DNA of 64,000 nt from contig OZ020244.1 of the NCBI GenBank assembly GCA_963971285.1, positions 18,662,001 through 18,726,000 on the forward strand, given 5' to 3'. The notes under the pieces were generated by a model, which made no database searches, was not told where the DNA came from, and saw nothing but the letters and a program-made list of their open reading frames with translations. This DNA comes from Astropecten irregularis. Taxonomy: Eukaryota > Echinodermata > Asteroidea > Paxillosida > Astropectinidae. Positions 62,946 through 64,000 of this stretch are shown here, in pieces (within the stretch, counting starts at the first letter, position 1; each line of letters starts with the position of its first letter). The position numbers and the translations under genes are program-made.

Positions 62946-64000
62946 TGGCTGGGTTGCTGAAGAGCTAATCTTATAAGCACGATGGAAAATTTAGACGTTT
63001 TCAAATTCTGGATTCAAACTGGCTTTATAAATCACCCATTGCGTTAAACGCATTCCCGTTGAACAGCTACACAGGACATTATTAAAATACTAGAGGAATT
63101 AAAAAGTGCAAGTGACCGAATGTTTTCCTTGTCCACTATTTAATAACAATTTAGCCTATTTGTCTCCATTCGGCTTCTAAACTCAGTTTAAAATGTCGTC
63201 GTTTTTGAAACATATTTGAAATTAATTAACTTCGATATTTATAGAGGTCATATAATAGGGCCTACTCTCTTTTCCCCTTCAGTTATTTGTGTTAAATTGT
63301 TGCTACAATTCTGTATATAGTTATGTATTGTCAATCATAATGCATCTTTGATGTTATTTAATATATACCAATGTAGACTATATAGAAGAACTTCAATGTG
63401 GAAAATAAATCAAATGAAGTGAAATACAATACAAAAATGATTAAAAACACAGCAAGCATGACACACAATTGAAATTAAAGACTCCTGTTTTGGAAACAAT
63501 TCCGTTACCATTGTTATTCAACATTTAATTACTCATTGATAATGAAATATGAACAAAGACTATGGAAGAAACTGGTGCCCACCATTACAGATGACCAGCT
63601 CTTGTTATAGAACATTCCAAAAAAACTCCAAAGATTCTCACGATTTAACCCCCGTCAAATTATTAATTCCCTTGGAACATCTTGAGAGGACACAACAATC
63701 AATGCAAGTAGTTTGGTATTTGTATAATTGATTCAGAGAATCAACAATGGTAGTGTATATGCTAAACAAAATAATAATAAAATAAAGTATGTTTTTTCGT
63801 TTATGTTTTTTTTTTTTTTACAGAGTATGGGGAATTTATTAATTTCAAGATACGGGAACAAGTTCCTGTTAACATGATAAAACGGAATAACGGATTTTTT
63901 TTTATAGAATTAATATACATGTTACACCTTAGTTTGGGGTGAACAACTTTTAGAATGAATGATTTTCTAGTCCCTGGTATATTTTATACACACAGGTTTC

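Larger units (their letters stand above)
55041..64000. other. Region upstream of AGPAT, no intact gene
   Basis: AGPAT promoter sequence up to about 55.5 kb, then repeats: G/C runs (55853-55868, 56045-56112, 61731-61752), a LINE tail (56700-56926), a tRNA-ended repeat (57610-57998), a CYP2-like exon fragment (59005-59113), SINE B (59248-59408), a decayed MITE (about 59590-59720), a dispersed repeat (60350-60490) and a MITE (62795-62945). A GC-rich stretch at 60107-60300 is open on both strands but unrecognised. 62950-64000 shows nothing. Confidence 0.55.

Overview
The window is animal nuclear DNA: AT-rich, with large introns, GT-AG splice sites and exons clearly richer in G+C than their surroundings. 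Two protein-coding genes were reconstructed by joining exons in phase. The density of TACATGTA-type motifs, the many palindromic MITE-like elements, the tRNA-derived SINEs, and the deuterostome-like MAGI and AGPAT proteins suggest a marine deuterostome invertebrate. An echinoderm, perhaps a sea star, is my best guess; this is inference, because no rRNA or mitochondrial marker is present.

Positions 1925-40562 (+ strand) hold 21 exons of a MAGI-family scaffold gene (membrane-associated guanylate kinase with inverted domain order). The protein part in the window is 1595 residues: end of the guanylate-kinase-like domain, WW1, WW2, PDZ1, PDZ2, a 256-residue Arg/Asp-rich linker, PDZ3, PDZ4, a Pro/Gln/His-rich linker, PDZ5 and a His/Gln-rich tail ending in a stop. 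PDZ0 and the first part of the GuK domain lie upstream of the window. The introns hold a 15-copy 51/53-bp minisatellite, SINEs, MITEs, palindromes, an isolated coding-like coiled-coil ORF (9711-10034) and possible alternative exons at 3639-3660 and 36842-36885.

Positions 40563-49130 are the MAGI 3' region and a convergent intergenic space full of repeats, with a decayed LINE tail near 46.7-47.0 kb. Positions 49131-55040 (- strand) hold a complete six-exon AGPAT gene (1-acyl-glycerol-3-phosphate acyltransferase, 282 residues, all four acyltransferase motifs). Two ETS-like CCGGAAGT sites lie 270-345 bp upstream of its start codon.

Positions 55041-64000 show no intact gene. They carry homopolymer tracts, a second LINE tail, tRNA-related repeats, a MITE and a fragment resembling a CYP2-type cytochrome P450 exon at 59005-59113. 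The two main genes are not functionally linked by the sequence: MAGI proteins organise junctional and synaptic membrane complexes, while AGPAT makes phosphatidic acid in the ER.
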